Below are positions 43,318 to 54,700 of a stretch of DNA of 64,000 nucleotides, piece by piece. Location of the stretch: NCBI GenBank assembly GCA_023014485.1, contig JAJOZX010005636.1, positions 1 through 64,000 on the forward strand. Reading direction: 5' to 3'. The notes under the pieces are model-generated. The model did no database searches, was not told where the DNA came from, and saw only the letters and a list, made by a program, of their open reading frames with translations. The position numbers and the translations under genes are program-made. The DNA is from Bathynomus jamesi (Eukaryota > Arthropoda > Malacostraca > Isopoda > Cirolanidae). Position 1 is the stretch's first letter; each line of letters starts with the position of its first letter.

Positions 43318-43448
43318 GTGCGATGATTCTTCATTTCACGAAGGTCAAGGTTGTCGCCCCTGCTTGTGTTAATCCTTTACAGCGTCTCTTATTGAAATGA
43401 AATGAAATGGAAATGAAATAATTGAATGAAAATTAAAAATGAAAAGGT

Positions 43449-43479
<31 letters not shown>

Positions 43480-43500
43480 TATTATTATACAGGCATTTTC
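42967..43500. repeat. AT-rich stretch with TA and ATT microsatellites
   Basis: A TA run at 42967-42992 and ATT runs at 43284-43314 and 43449-43488. No gene. Confidence 0.8.
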
Positions 43501-43612
43501 ACAATTTTTTAAAACAAAAAGCATCATTTTTCTGTACCTTAATTTCGGATTTTTTTTTTATGAAGGTTGGCACTTTTGCGGGCGTTCTGCCTTGGCCCAT
43601 CTTCTTTCCAGC

Positions 43613-43614
<2 letters not shown>

Positions 43615-43648
<34 letters not shown>
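43615..43648. repeat. (TA)n(AC)n microsatellite
   Basis: A TA run followed by AC. Flanking words ACGATGATTC.TCATTTC.(G/A)AAG.TCAAG recur at 43319 and 43673, so an older repeat is split here. Confidence 0.8.
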
Positions 43649-43783
43649 CTTTCAACCTTTCAAATGTTCCGTACGATGATTCCTCATTTCGAGAAGATCA
43701 AGCTTATCGCCCCTCCTCTCGAGTTGGCATGATGTAGTGAGTTGGCTTCTTTTACCCTCCACCTCACATAGGTACACCCGGCT

Positions 43784-43890
43784 CATCTGGGATTGTATGT
43801 ACCAAGCGTCTAATCTTCTTTTGCACTCCACCTTTTTCTGTACCGTAACAGTTGAAATTTCTCAGTGTTAAACTTCATATAACAACCAAG
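43784..43890 (-). pseudogene. LINE reverse transcriptase scrap
   Basis: The minus strand reads MKFNTEKFQLLRYRKRW, the block just after the catalytic site in many arthropod LINEs. The same block, YKWSEDNNMTFNTKKFQLL, occurs at about 62560-62640, so the two scraps share a family. Confidence 0.6.
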
Positions 43891-43974
43891 CGACTTCTAA
43901 AATTTACTACATTATTACCCCTGTCCCATCCTTTATGCATTAAAAAAGTTCTACTTACTTTATTGGTAACCATC

Positions 43975-44245
43975 GATTAGCATCCCCCGAATTGTTCATT
44001 CTGACGAAGGTCAAGCTTTTCACTCCGTCTTAGACCAACAGTTTAACGTGGAATCCGAAACACCAGCAGCACAGCGTCTTAACCACTATGTCACCCAGGG
44101 TACCCATTTATCCACTAACCAATTGTGTGGAAGGATGATCGTTTACCGCGCGCCGGCGGCCGTCACCGGGTTTCGAGCCTCGATGAATTCTGAAACTATT
44201 CTTTTTATTATACTTCATTTTGTGCAAAAATGACTAAATCCTGTT
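43975..44245. repeat. SINE-like repeat, copy 2
   Basis: Reverse complement of the repeat at 34180-34500. Here a box-B-like GGGTTTCGAGCC is present at 44168-44179. Shared words: AGCGTCTTAACCACTATGTCA, GATGATCGTTTACCGCGCG. Confidence 0.6.
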
Positions 44246-44430
44246 GTATCTCTACAAAAACATTCTGTTTGTAGAGATCTTCTAGATTTTTTATTTTTCT
44301 AATGATTTTTGTGTCATCGGATGTTACTGTGCTCTCTCTGGTAATGATCTATGTCAGGATTATGAAGAGTAGCGGCGCTAATTCTGTTTCCTGTGGTACT
44401 GAGCTGAGGGGCTCTGATGAAGATATTCCT
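44215..44430 (-). pseudogene. LINE reverse transcriptase scrap with GVPQ and SDDT boxes
   Basis: The minus strand reads SSVPQETELAPLLFIIL, a degenerate GVPQG..L.PLLF block, then VTSDDTKIIRKIKN in place of the FADDT block. Both are single-frame but short. Possibly the same LINE as 43784-43890. Confidence 0.65.
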
Positions 44431-44504
44431 GTAACGACTTGCCGCCGCTCAAATTGTCCATCTCCCTATCCAAAATGTGGAAAGTTGAGGATCAATCTGT
44501 GAAC

Positions 44505-44700
44505 AGTATGACCGCAAATAATAATGCAAAATATTGTCGTGATAGAGAATGCAATGTTGCAAATGTTGATCAATGTTGCAAATGGGTGAGGGATATTGCA
44601 TGCAGGGGTGGGTTCCGAAAATGGAAACCAAGAATAGTATGAGCGCAATTAATATTGCAAATATTTGAAACCATCGTGGTAGATATTGCAGGTGGAAATT
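44505..44700. repeat. Two orphan Polinton termini
   Basis: AGTATGACCGCAAATAATAA at 44505, followed by GCAATGTTGCAAATGTTGAT as in the Polinton TIRs, and a second terminus-like AGTATGAGCGCAATTAATAT at 44636. Both face the same way as the left end of copy B. No matching right end or target duplication is seen. Confidence 0.6.
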
Positions 44701-44904
44701 CACTCATGCACCTTGAGATGTGAACATTAAACCTACGGAGAGAAGATAAAGACACCATTATTCAGCCAATCAGGACGTCCAAAGCGTGGGTCAGTTATAT
44801 CGGTGTTACGATTGGTACACAAATTTAACATAGCTCCGTCCAGTTACATTGCCAACCAATTAGCAAACTTACGAACCGTCTATTAGTCTTTTGGGTATCA
44901 TGCA

Positions 44905-44912
44905 TATAAAAG
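44905..44912 (+). promoter_or_regulatory. TATA-box-like site
   Basis: TATAAAAG, with a CCAAT about 140 bp upstream (44765) and a short leader to an ATG at 44976. The small ORF there (44976-45047, MNQELYSLPDFYQDG, 23 residues) is not recognised and may be a first exon or chance. Confidence 0.35.
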
Positions 44913-45246
44913 GAAATAATTTCAGCTAGGAGTCACAGTAGTTATTTTCACCAGTGAATAAACATTCCCTCCGTCATGAATCAAGAACTTTACAGTTTAC
45001 CGGATTTTTATCAAGATGGAGACACCCTCAGCGGTGTCTACAATTAATCTTTTTAAAGCAGCCGACCGGGACGGATGATGATATTTGCAATGACGCTCCT
45101 TTTGATTGGACGCAAAGGACTGCCGTAGAAATGCAAGTAATTATGTGCCTGTAATTTTATTTTTTGTAGTCAATTATTCGCGAACTTGTTATTTATTTAG
45201 TGTGCCTGTCATTAGGAGAAAAAGCACTGTTCTGGATTATTTCGTC

Positions 45247-45279
<33 letters not shown>

Positions 45280-46101
45280 GGGTTGTACTAATTCATCTCA
45301 TCACATTTAAAATGCTTCATTTAAATGGTAGGTATCCGCAATAATAGATTAGTTTGCAATTAATATTATGTTAAAGTCCTGTTTTGATTCGTTAAATTTT
45401 TTTTATAGCAATCCTTTGCAAGTTTTAAATAATTTTATAATTTCCATAATAAATGAAATGTTATTCGGCATTTTCTCTTAAAGGAACTTCTCTGAGCGGT
45501 TCGAAGATATCTTCACATTGTAATACTCTTACTATATGTATACTCTGCATATGTTTTAAACCATTGAGTTTTTATTCAAAATGATTCAGTATGAACTAAT
45601 TAATTATTCTTTCTCCTATGAGGTCATATGAGAATTTTACTCGTGTTATACAATCTTTTCGTTTTGAAGAAACGTATGTCGTGGACCTGAATACGGAGGT
45701 AGAAGATTTACAGAGCAGTCAACCCAGCGATTGTCACATCATTAACTAAATAATGCAAGTTTTTTATCTTATGTTTCGATCTTTTTCTTCGGGGAAGACA
45801 ATGTATTTTCATCAATTTATTAAATGAAAGAAATCATGTTTTTAGTACAATAACCATCTTAAATAAGCTACAGAAAACAGAAATTAATATTATTGGATGC
45901 ATTTATATATATATATAATAAATAAATTAAAAATAATATTTTAAAATTATTATTTATTATTTTATAATAATATTTAATTTATTTATTTATTTATTAAAAT
46001 AAATTAAATAAATAATAATAATAATAATAATAATAAAATAAATAATAATAAAATAATAATAATAAAATAAATAATAATAAAATAATAAAATTAAAATTAT
46101 T

Positions 46102-46159
<58 letters not shown>

Positions 46160-46267
46160 AACAAAACATCACACTATATAACGAGTGCGCACAATCGGAA
46201 AACGGCTTTTTACCTGTCTGCATACCATTTCATCGTTTCGTTGAGTGTGACACGGGTCGAATAATTT
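45247..46267. other. AT-rich stretch with TA and AAT microsatellites
   Basis: TA runs at 45247-45270 and 46104-46150 and an AAT/ATA array at 46010-46095. No coding frame or known repeat in 45290-45900. It separates the orphan termini from the protease gene. Confidence 0.6.
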
Positions 46268-46635
46268 TTAAAAAATTATAAATTCTTTACCACGTGACAT
46301 ATGCGTAAGAAATGAAAGGCAGTACATCCCGCAAATATTACTAAAATATACAACTTCGGGGATATGCATCTGCTCAAGAAATTTTAAAATAACAGGATCA
46401 CTCTAGCCGGTTGAGTAGCGAGTGAATCAAAATAGCACATGCGGTCCCTATTTTTAAAATAGATTGCAAACCAATGAATCCCTTCACTACAAATAACATC
46501 TGTGTTCTCAAAAAGACTACCGCAATCTCTCGTAGTTCGCAATTTCAATGTTTCATTCTTCGCAAACACACCGATAAATTTGGAACTTGTGATTCGTTCA
46601 CTGTTCATTACTCTCTGAAGTGTATTCGCGTCCAT
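46268..46635 (-). pseudogene. Adenovirus-type cysteine protease (PRO), copy B
   Basis: Maturation protease of the particle (Ulp1/adenain fold). ATG 46633-46635 (MDANTLQRVMNSERI). GVFAKNETLKL and GIHWFAIYFKN (catalytic His), then MCYFDSLA (acidic residue). A frameshift near 46395 moves the rest to another frame: FLEQMHIPEVVYFSNI, then CGMYCLSFL with the catalytic Cys. Stop near 46268. About 122 residues, complete apart from the single frameshift. It follows MCP with one base between stop and start. Copy A has lost this gene altogether. Confidence 0.82.
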
Positions 46636-46636
46636 T

Positions 46637-47936
46637 TTAAAACTCAGTGAAAACGCCCCTAAACCTGTCTACTTCTATTAGGGCTTGTGACTCGAGGTAC
46701 ACTAGTACACTAATAGGCGCGTCTATCGGCTTCGCGAATTTCAATCTGACTGAGATGTTTCCACTCTGCTGTGGACTTGAGTATGTATTTACACTAGCAG
46801 ATAAGTCACTTTAATGTCAAACGGATAAAGGTTAAATTGAACGATGAATTCTTTCTGCGTTAACCCAATCCCGAGCTCATCACAATCACCTGTAATATGG
46901 GTCAGATTACTATACGCTCTCGCGCATAGCTGGAACACAGCGTCTGATGAATAATCCATATCCAATGTTCTCCCCAACGCAAAGCCATTGACGTATAGTG
47001 TTACATTTTTAAGGCCGAAATTCTCGAATTAAAAGACATTCTTTTTATATATTCCATTCACCGAATTGTGTTACTGCATTCCAATTAATATCCTTTTAAG
47101 TAGGTTTCCATGGCCGATGTTTTCTATCTGTTTCGATGCCAACCCTGCTGGCACCGTGTATAGTTTGATCTGTACTATGTTAATTGTGTATGTTGCTGTG
47201 ACATGTAGTAAATTTTCCTCAATTTCTATTTGTTTAGGCGAACTTAATTTCACTCGCCGTACGCGGAGGTATGTCTCCATAATGTGAATCACAACGGGTT
47301 TTGCTCCCTCTTTTTGATCAGCATCCAGATTTAAACAGATCTCAGGATTCGTGCGGGTGAGCTTTATTTTCATATCCACCCCATTCACAAGCAACTTCTC
47401 CTGAAATGTGAAGTCTGTATGCAGGCGTCCAAAACACTCATACAACTTCTTTTTAGAATTTTTAAATTTGTCCTTTATACTACTTTCGTCTTTAGCTTGA
47501 TAATAGCCCTCGGCAGTTGAAAAGGTATCCTTCGATTCTTTTGAAAAGTTCAGCACATTTTCCAGATAGGCTCGTAGGTGATAGTACATCGTTCCTGCCG
47601 ATATTTTGACCTGATTTAAATATACGTTACACTGGTTGAATATGGAGTGCAGAAAGTTTGTTTCAGGGTATACAGCATATTTGTCATCGCAGTCCGTTCC
47701 AATAGAATGGGCTATACGTAGTTTAGCATACATGTGTACACAGCTTGAGCGAAAAAGTAAGGGCCTGAGCTGGGTATCACGAATTCTATTGGAGCAATCG
47801 GGGAACTAATTGTGTTTAAAGGGTTAATTTTAATAAAGTCACCGTGCTCAATAGAAACTTGAGTTAGGGGCATGTCAAAGAGGGACAGCTCCGATTTACA
47901 ACATTTTGAACTACACGGATGGATGAAGCGTGCCAT
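46637..47936 (-). pseudogene. Double-jelly-roll major capsid protein (MCP), copy B
   Basis: ATG 47934-47936, TAA 46637-46639, about 430 residues. N-terminal MARFIHPCSSKCCKSELSLF, MPLTQVSIEHGD and APIEFVIPSSGPY are typical for Polinton MCP. From 47733 the frame is open for 220 residues: YAKLRIAHS, MYYHLRAYLENVLNFSKESK, ETYLRVRRVKLSS. After a break near 47050 come TLYVNGFALGRTLDM, GLTQKEFIVQFNLYPFDI, and, after another shift near 46810, GNISVRLKFAKPID and the end IEVDRFRGVFTEF. At least three frameshifts. It gives the C-terminus that copy A lacks. Confidence 0.85.
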
Positions 47937-48020
47937 GACGAGTTAGAAATAGTGCCTCCTCTCTCGACAAGTAGTAAACAAACTATGATTCATGAGATCA
48001 CTGTCCTTAGCTTATATCAG

Positions 48021-48404
48021 TCAAAAAAAATAGTCAACCGTAGGGTTCATTCGCTTAGAACACTTCTTTTTTGATATCCTTTTACGTTTAATGCCACGTG
48101 GTGGTAATCCCTTCTTCCGGACAGCCCTCTTCTTCCCACCACCATGCATTTTTCTCTTTGCATCTTTGACGATTTCGTCCAGTGTACGCGTTAAGTGTTT
48201 TTTCAGAACTTATTTAGGTTTAGCCCCAGCCAATATATCTTCTGCCGTGTTAAGACCTGATTGTAGCGCTTTCCTCCCGAGGTATATGGCACTCCACTTC
48301 AGCAAGGGGAGAGCTGTACGTAGTATAGTTGTAAAAATGGAAACAAGTCCACTACCACGCTGGTATCTCAGACCTCGATAGACTGTAAAAGGCTTTCTGT
48401 CCAT
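48021..48404 (-). pseudogene. Small virion-type protein, copy B
   Basis: ATG 48402-48404 (MDRKPFTVYRGLRYQRGSGL) overlaps the penton stop as TAATG. Hydrophobic stretch LVSIFTTILRTALPLL, then LGRKALQSGLNTAEDILAGA. A GAA codon of copy A is TAA here (after GAKPK), and the rest continues in frame to a Lys/Arg-rich tail (GIKRKRISKKKCSKRM) and TGA at 48021-48023. About 127 codons. Probable minor, membrane- or core-associated virion protein, by analogy with Polinton PX/PW or adenovirus pVI/pX; not certain. Confidence 0.6.
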
Positions 48405-48908
48405 TATAGCTCAGTGCGTCGAAAGTGCAGCTTCATTGTTAAGCTTCCATCACCGAAAGGGAAAATTTTTCCCTCAATAATTCTTATATATATGGAGGTA
48501 TGGGTTATTAGATTTGTCACGACTTTCACATAATGGGGCATGTCATATGTAATACTCAAGCTCTTTCCTCTATGGTTGGGAATGTGAGCAATACGTAGCA
48601 GGCGTGCCTAGGTATCCCCGACAAACTGGTGCTCCACTATATTGCTGTAAATATAGTAAATATAGCACATGTCTGGGGGTGTATAGCCAGCATCCAATTT
48701 CTCGAATTTTATCTGATACATTAGGCTGGACAAGTCATGTTGTACCTCGTGAAAGGTATCTCTTTGGAAGGCTGATCGATATCGCCCCTCGGTTATAATT
48801 TTGAACAGTCCTTTGTCTTTAATATTTCTGTTAGCCTTTGGTGTTCTTAGGATGTACAGACAGGGACAAGGAGGACGGTAGTGTGATATAGAAATGGTTA
48901 GGCGCCAT
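48404..48908 (-). pseudogene. Penton-like minor capsid protein, copy B, internally deleted
   Basis: ATG 48906-48908 (MAPNHFYI). The N-terminal P.S.SLSVHPKNT block jumps directly to NRNIKDKGLFKI, a deletion of about 300 bp relative to copy A. The remaining C-terminal half shows FQRDTFHEVQHDLSSLMYQI, ARLLRIAHIPNH and TMKLHFRRTEL, with stops and a frameshift. The stop TAA at 48404-48406 overlaps the next start. Not functional. Confidence 0.78.
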
Positions 48909-48913
48909 GTTGC

Positions 48914-49985
48914 TTACTTTTTAAGCTTCATTGTTGCATCAGCTTTTATATAGGTGATGATGCTTTCTGGGTACCCTACCCATTTCACCAGGTACATTTT
49001 TCTCTTTCCTGAACCTTTGGTTCCTAAAAGTTTTTCAATTTTAAACATTCTTCCTAAGTTAAATGTCACTTTCTGCAACTCCTGGCAGTAAAAGCCTCCA
49101 GCGATTTCTTCCCCATTCAAATCTTCAACGTAATACATTATCTCGCCTTTAGGTCTCATAGCCCTAACTTTAAAAATCTCACGTGTCCATCCTTGATCAA
49201 ATCCCTTCGCGAATTTATTTCCCGAACGCAACAGCCTTTCATAATCATTGATTTTGAAACGCGCAGTGGTCTCTGTGGTAGTGGTGTTCCATCTCTTCTT
49301 ACATCGGACTCTGTGTGCGTATCTCTTTCTAAAATCTCGTTAGGTGTTGTTCCAATCGTGCGATGATGTAAGCGGTTGTATGATGAGGCCAATGATTCCA
49401 GAATGTCTACATATCTGTATGTGTTTTTATGTGTAAAATAGCGATGCATGCGTTCCTTTATGGTACGTTGAATTCTTTCAGCTAAAGATGTCTTATGTAT
49501 AGAATTGGTAGTGCAGTAACTGATATTAAACTCTGTGAACATGTTCTGAAAACCTCGGCCAATAAATTCTTTCCCCATATCCGTATAAAAATATCCAGAA
49601 ACCCTGTTTTCTTTCAACATCAAAGTTTTGGTGGATTTAAAACTGTTTCAGGCGATTTATTTTTCAGAAGAATTAGCCAGAGATATCTAGAGAATACATC
49701 TAATATGAATTGTATGTAACGATAACCATCGTTATACACTGAATATCTTTTCATGTCTGTTAAATCTGCTTGCCAGATAGAGTTAATCGAAGCAGCTGTT
49801 GTCTTGGCTGTTTTAAACGTTTTTCTCACAAGCTTATGAAGTGTATAAGCATCCTGCTCCCGTAAAAACCTCTCAACATCTTTTTTCCCTACTCCATCAT
49901 TGTGAACACTTCTGTACAGTCTATCTACGCCTCAGTAGGGGGCTGGGCTAGAAATGTCAAACTAACTTCTTAATATGTTAGACAT
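48914..49985 (-). pseudogene. int: Retrovirus-type integrase with chromodomain, copy B
   Basis: ATG 49983-49985 (MSNILRS), with stops in the first 25 codons, then GVGKKDVERFLREQDAYTLH and VRKTFKTAKTT. Core: WQADLTDMKRYSVYNDGYRY (first Asp), YTDMGKEFIG (second Asp), LAERIQRTIKERMHRYF (Glu). A frameshift near 49625 separates the first and second Asp segments, and another lies near 49240. The C-terminal part (48914-49231) is open: YYVEDLNGEEIAGGFYCQEL and the chromodomain-like KIEKLLGTKGSGKRKMYLVK...WVGYPE. The start overlaps the upstream gene by 16 bp, as in copy A. Confidence 0.88.
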
Positions 49986-50723
49986 TTGCGTATTTTAGAG
50001 GCATGTGAGTAGGGTTGATCGTTGTTTAACCTCTTCTTTCTCCTCTTCAGAGGTGTTACCGCCAGGGGTGATGTCGTTTTCAATTGTGGCACATGGCATG
50101 CATGTTCCACGTCTTTTATCCAGTTCAGATTTCCTATTATTGCTTTGGGGATATTTATCTGTTGTAGTCTTGCTTTAATATGCTTCCATCTTGATGGTGA
50201 GGCCCTATCCCACTTTCTTACCACGTCATGGACGATGTCTACGATATTCGATCCCTATACCTTTGCTCCTCTCACAATGGTCTCACCTGTATCGATCCAC
50301 TATATGTTGGGATCCTCATTCAATATATAAAGACTTAAACCTTTATTCCTCAACGTATGTGGGAGGGTACTTTTTAATACATGCTCGATTTCTTGTCGGG
50401 CCGACCCGTTGATCTTTCGTTGGTCAGCCCTCTCGTCGGACACAGGCCCTATGTCACCATGCCCATCGTTGTCCTTGCTGTTCCTAATAACCACGGGATC
50501 TCTGTCGGATTCTTATAATTTTCGTACTCGTGAAGAAATTTCTGCAGAGCTTCTTGGTATAAGATTCTTTACTCATCAGGTGTTTTTCACTGTTTAATAG
50601 GGCTAACAATTCGCTTTCCATTCTTTTAAGCCTGCTTTTACGGGGTTCTAGAACCGTGTCTGGATTCTTTGAACTTTGCAGTGAAACATACACCTCGTGT
50701 GGAAGCACGACTACTTTCTTCAT
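49970..50723 (-). pseudogene. Conserved hypothetical Polinton protein, copy B
   Basis: ATG 50721-50723 (MKKVVVLPHEVYVSLQ), stop at 49970-49972. Blocks: RMESELLALLNSEKHL, STLPHTLRNKGLSLY (50340-50400), then NEDPNIQWIDTGE and RKWDRASPSRWKHIKARLQQ (50224 onward), ending KKRLNNDQPYSHASKIRK. Two frameshifts and a stop. This copy shows the uninterrupted site where copy A has its 4.6-kb insertion. Function unknown; always found here between the small basic protein and the integrase. Confidence 0.75.
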
Positions 50724-51045
50724 TATATTAATCTAGGCAGTAAATGACCCAAAACTGAAAATAAGATAGGGAGGAATGACCCTCCTCTTTGTACAATAAT
50801 TCGTTTTTTCTTCCCCACAGTTTGACTTTTACGAGCAAGAGCACGTATTATGTTCTTGTAACGAGGCAGGCGTGCCTTCTGAGAGGGTTTCTTTGATACA
50901 TTGCAGTTTATAACGTTAAGAGAGATTTCACAGTTGCTTTTTAAAAGTCGGTGTCGATATTTTTAGAAGATATCTGTTGCATTGCAAAGGGCAGCCGATG
51001 ATAGATTTTTATTAATTCATGGTATTCCTTTAGCCTCTTTGTCAT
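50723..51045 (-). pseudogene. Small basic/hydrophobic Polinton protein, copy B
   Basis: ATG 51043-51045 overlaps the ATPase stop as ATGA. N-terminal MTKRLKEYHELIKIYHRLPF and a helix-like stretch, then a one-base deletion in a T/A run near 50940 (TTTTAAAAA), then CEISLNVINCNV, KARLPRYKNIIRALARKSQT, GKKKRIIVQRGGSFLPILFS and a TAA at 50723-50725 that overlaps the next ATG (TAATG). About 107 residues without the deletion. It shows the N-terminal half that copy A has lost. Possible core or membrane-lytic virion protein; inference. Confidence 0.7.
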
Positions 51046-51665
51046 TCTGGAATATACACCGTTTCAGGCTCGTTTGGAAATATATTCGTTCTTAGAAGCA
51101 CCCTAAACGTGTTTCGCAGATGAAGGTCACAAAGCAAATATCCGTAACGCTTGCTTATAGCTTCTTTATAAACTTCCAAAAACTCCTTACGCTGACTCGG
51201 GAACATTTGATTGGCTAATACCCCAACTTTTGATACATCTCTACGATGCGCGAATAAGACTAGATATTGTGCATTTAACGACACACCGCGCATGTATCTA
51301 TTTTTGAAAAATAGATTCTGATTGAGGAAGAACACACTTATGTTAAGGTGGTGGGAGAATACTGTAAATGTCTCGGCAAACGTTTTATCCATCTCCAACA
51401 TGAGATCGTCAATTACAATGACTGTATGTACATTTCTCTTTAACGAATTAACGTCATATACACCTTTGTGGAACAAAATATCATCTTAGTACCCGTTGAA
51501 CACTGTTTGATAATTTGAATAGCACCATATAACTTTATGCACAAATTTTGAGAACATCTTTCCCTTTTCTTTAATGATTTTAAGCATAAACCCAGTTTTA
51601 CCTGTAGGGCCAGAGATAATACATGTGGATGGGCTCGTGAACCTGAATTTTTCTACAGAATCCAT
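51042..51665 (-). pseudogene. FtsK/HerA-type genome-packaging ATPase, copy B
   Basis: ATG 51663-51665 (MDSVEKFRFTSPSTCIISGP). The Walker A loop reads GPTGKTG where copy A has GPTGCGKT; two codons are gone, so nucleotide binding is lost. A stop and frameshift lie near 51485. From 51476 the frame is open: HTVIVIDDLMLEMDKTF (Walker B), FSHHLNISVFFLNQNLFFKN, SLNAQYLVLFAHRRDVSKVG, KRYGYLLCDLHLRNTFR, ending VYIPE at TGA 51042-51044. About 207 residues, near the usual length for Polinton ATPases. Confidence 0.87.
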
Positions 51666-51766
51666 TTCTAACACGTCACACTCCTAAGTGGGTCATTTAC
51701 AAAATATAATAAATATTTAAGTGATGTTCCCTATGTTCTACATCTTGTTTTTCTCTTTTCCCACAG
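51666..51766. promoter_or_regulatory. Divergent control region between ATPase and PolB, copy B
   Basis: Counterpart of 23316-23407. It contains CACTCCTAAGTGGGTCATTT (shared with copy A) and ends in the PolB splice-acceptor-like tract TTTTTCTCTTTTCCCACAG at 51748-51766. Both outward transcription units begin here. Confidence 0.4.
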
Positions 51767-54700
51767 AACCGTGAATGACGATGAGGTATAGCACCCCTTC
51801 ATCCATATTACAGATGACCCCGAAGACAGTGTAGTTGTGAATACAGACTCCATCCCCACTGCCGAGTCCACATCAGCTATACCTGTAACATGCGACAATT
51901 CAAAGCGAAGGCATGATGAAGAGCCATCCACGTCAGGTATAAAGCGTGCCAGGATTGTGGCGGTTGTTAGACCCCGAGTAAAGGAGCCCCATCCCTCTAC
52001 GTCTTACGGCACAACTCACACAATAGTACCTTCATCAAACATACCCCCTTATTCCTGTTCATTTCCGGGTACATCCTCCACGGCAGCAGCAGCTTCTCGT
52101 TCTGTAGAGGATGGCATAACATTCGAGTTGTTGCGCACCGCTACCCCCACCCCAACCTTGACTAGAAATCGGTATATATTCCGGGTTGATCCTCGATCCA
52201 TGTAGAGCAAAGGTGTTGAACACGGACTGCGACGCATAGTTGAACGTATTGTAGAGTTTGCCCTTCAGAATCGCGACGAACTTGAAGTTAGGACGAGGCT
52301 GTCCTTCGGATCGGGTCAGATGACGGAGATGTAGATGATTTTTGGGTAGTAATACCATTCAGACGCTTGACAGCTGTAGATATAGAGTATATATTAGGTC
52401 GTATAATGCAGGCCTCTCAAATTAGTATAGCCTTCAATATGGGCAACTTCACGGTAAATATTGACCGTGTATTCCGTGTTGCGAGACATAGTGCCACACC
52501 TTATACTCTTAACTTCAATTCTCAGGCCATTTCCAGGCAGCAAATAAACGTCGATCGTGGTTGCGGTTTTATAGCAGTAGTCTTAGCTCGTATGTTTACT
52601 GTACTAAATACACGGACGAAAAAAATTTTGGTTGCCTACGAGAGTGGGGCGTCCCTGTAAACTAGCTGTAGACTGTAAACTTGAGTTTAACTGTAATATG
52701 GGTCCTGAAGAGCTGAGAAGGGTACAACAGGAAATGAATGTTCGTATAGTTGTAGTTGGAATGGATGATCGACGTAGGACTGTGTATGTTTTTGTGTGAG
52801 AAATCGTACAAGACCCGTACTTATTTTAGGGCTGTCAGGAACAACGTATCTCCCCATCCGTAATATAAGGGGCCTTTTCGCGAGTTATGATAAAAGATGA
52901 AAATATGGACAACGTCATGATTTGTGTAAGGGGAGTCTCGAGTTTGCGGATGATATAGGGAAACATTGTAAAGATTGCCACATGGTATGTGCGCAGGGTA
53001 AAAGCTCCAAATGTGAAAGCCGTGTGGTTGAAGCTGAGAAAATATGAATCTGTGAATGTGGTATGCTTCGTATAATGGATAATTGGGGGAATTTCAAGCA
53101 TAAATGTAATGAAATTCACTGTTCTACATGCCATGAGAAATATAAGGCGGTTGGAGTAAAGCATGTACGTTATATGAAAAGGCTAAGCTTAAAAATAGAT
53201 CTTGTATAACTGTGTACTACGATATAGAAACATTCACGAATGCTGAAACCAAAGAGGTTATTCCACATTTACTTCTAAGCCAGGCTATCTGTGATGAGTG
53301 TATGGAGATCGATTGTGATGAGTGTATGGAGATCGATTGTGATGAGTATCACAAATGTGGTAAACGGGCAAATGTTTTTGAAAAGATTGCCCACGATAGC
53401 CCTGTCAAACTCTTTGTGCCCTATATTGTCAAGTTAGCGGACAAGTTCAAAAAATAACTCTGTATATTCTTGCCCATAACGGGGCAAAATTTGACAAACA
53501 GTTCCTTTATAAGGAGTTGCTTGAGCACGATTCATCTGAGGTATTTACAGGTGATCCCTTGAAAAGAGGAAACAAACTTATACAGATGCAAATAAGAGGT
53601 AGTTTAAAGACACTTTATTATTCACACCTTGTAAATTAGCCAAGCTACCCAAGGGCATGGGAGTAGCCGCCGAAGTTTCAAAAGGATATTTCCCTTACAC
53701 ATTCCTCACTAGCGAAACTTTAAATTACGTAGAACTACCTCCCCCCAAAACATTACTTTAACTATGAATGTATGAGTGCAGATGAACGTGAAGATTTTGA
53801 CCGCTACTACAACTACAACAGTTTTAATGAATCTAGTCCTTATAATATAGCTAATGAATGTGAGGGTTATTGCGTGAATGATGTGCGTGTGCTAAGAGTA
53901 TGTTTGCAGCCCTTTAGAAGGATGTACATAGAACGTTTCAAATACGATCCGTTGCAAGTCGCAACAACGATCGCCTCATTATGTTTTACGGTGTTCAAGA
54001 ATACCTTCATGCCTAAAGACACCTTAGCCGTCATTCAACGAAACAATCCCCGCAGTTATGGGACATGGCTAATTACTTGCTCATACACATACAGCAGCAG
54101 ACAGGTGTATACAAAAAGCATGCCTCCAACACGGGGGAACTACCCATTAAGGTTAATGGTCGTGTTTTTTGGGTTGATGGTCTAAGCGAAAACCGTGCCA
54201 ATGGTGGGAAGGCTGTGTACTCCTTTAACGGTTGCTGTTGGCACGGATGCCCCCGTCCTGAGTGTAGGATCGTAGGAGATATCCACGGTAAATCTCCTGC
54301 CTACAGTCTTGTATGGACCCGCACCCGCGATCAACTTATCGGTTCCCAGTTCACTCACAAGGTCTTGTGGGAGCATGAGTATGATGCACGGATGGAAACA
54401 TATGGACAGTAGCGTGAAGAAATAAACACAATCAAGCGTTCAATGGTGCTGGATTCTCTCAAATAGAGAGGCCTACGGAGGGCGTGAAACTCTATTACTA
54501 CGACTTCTGTTCTTTATATCCGCACGTAATGAAGAACAATCCGTACCCAGTAAGTGCACCTGAGAAACTGGTGGGACCTGACCTGCCTCCCATCGAGGTG
54601 CTCTCCACAAATTTGAAATGGTACTATTTCGGCTTTCTTTCGTAGATGTGCTCCCCCCCCACGCGATTTATGGATGCCGATCTTACCCGTTGTTATAGAT

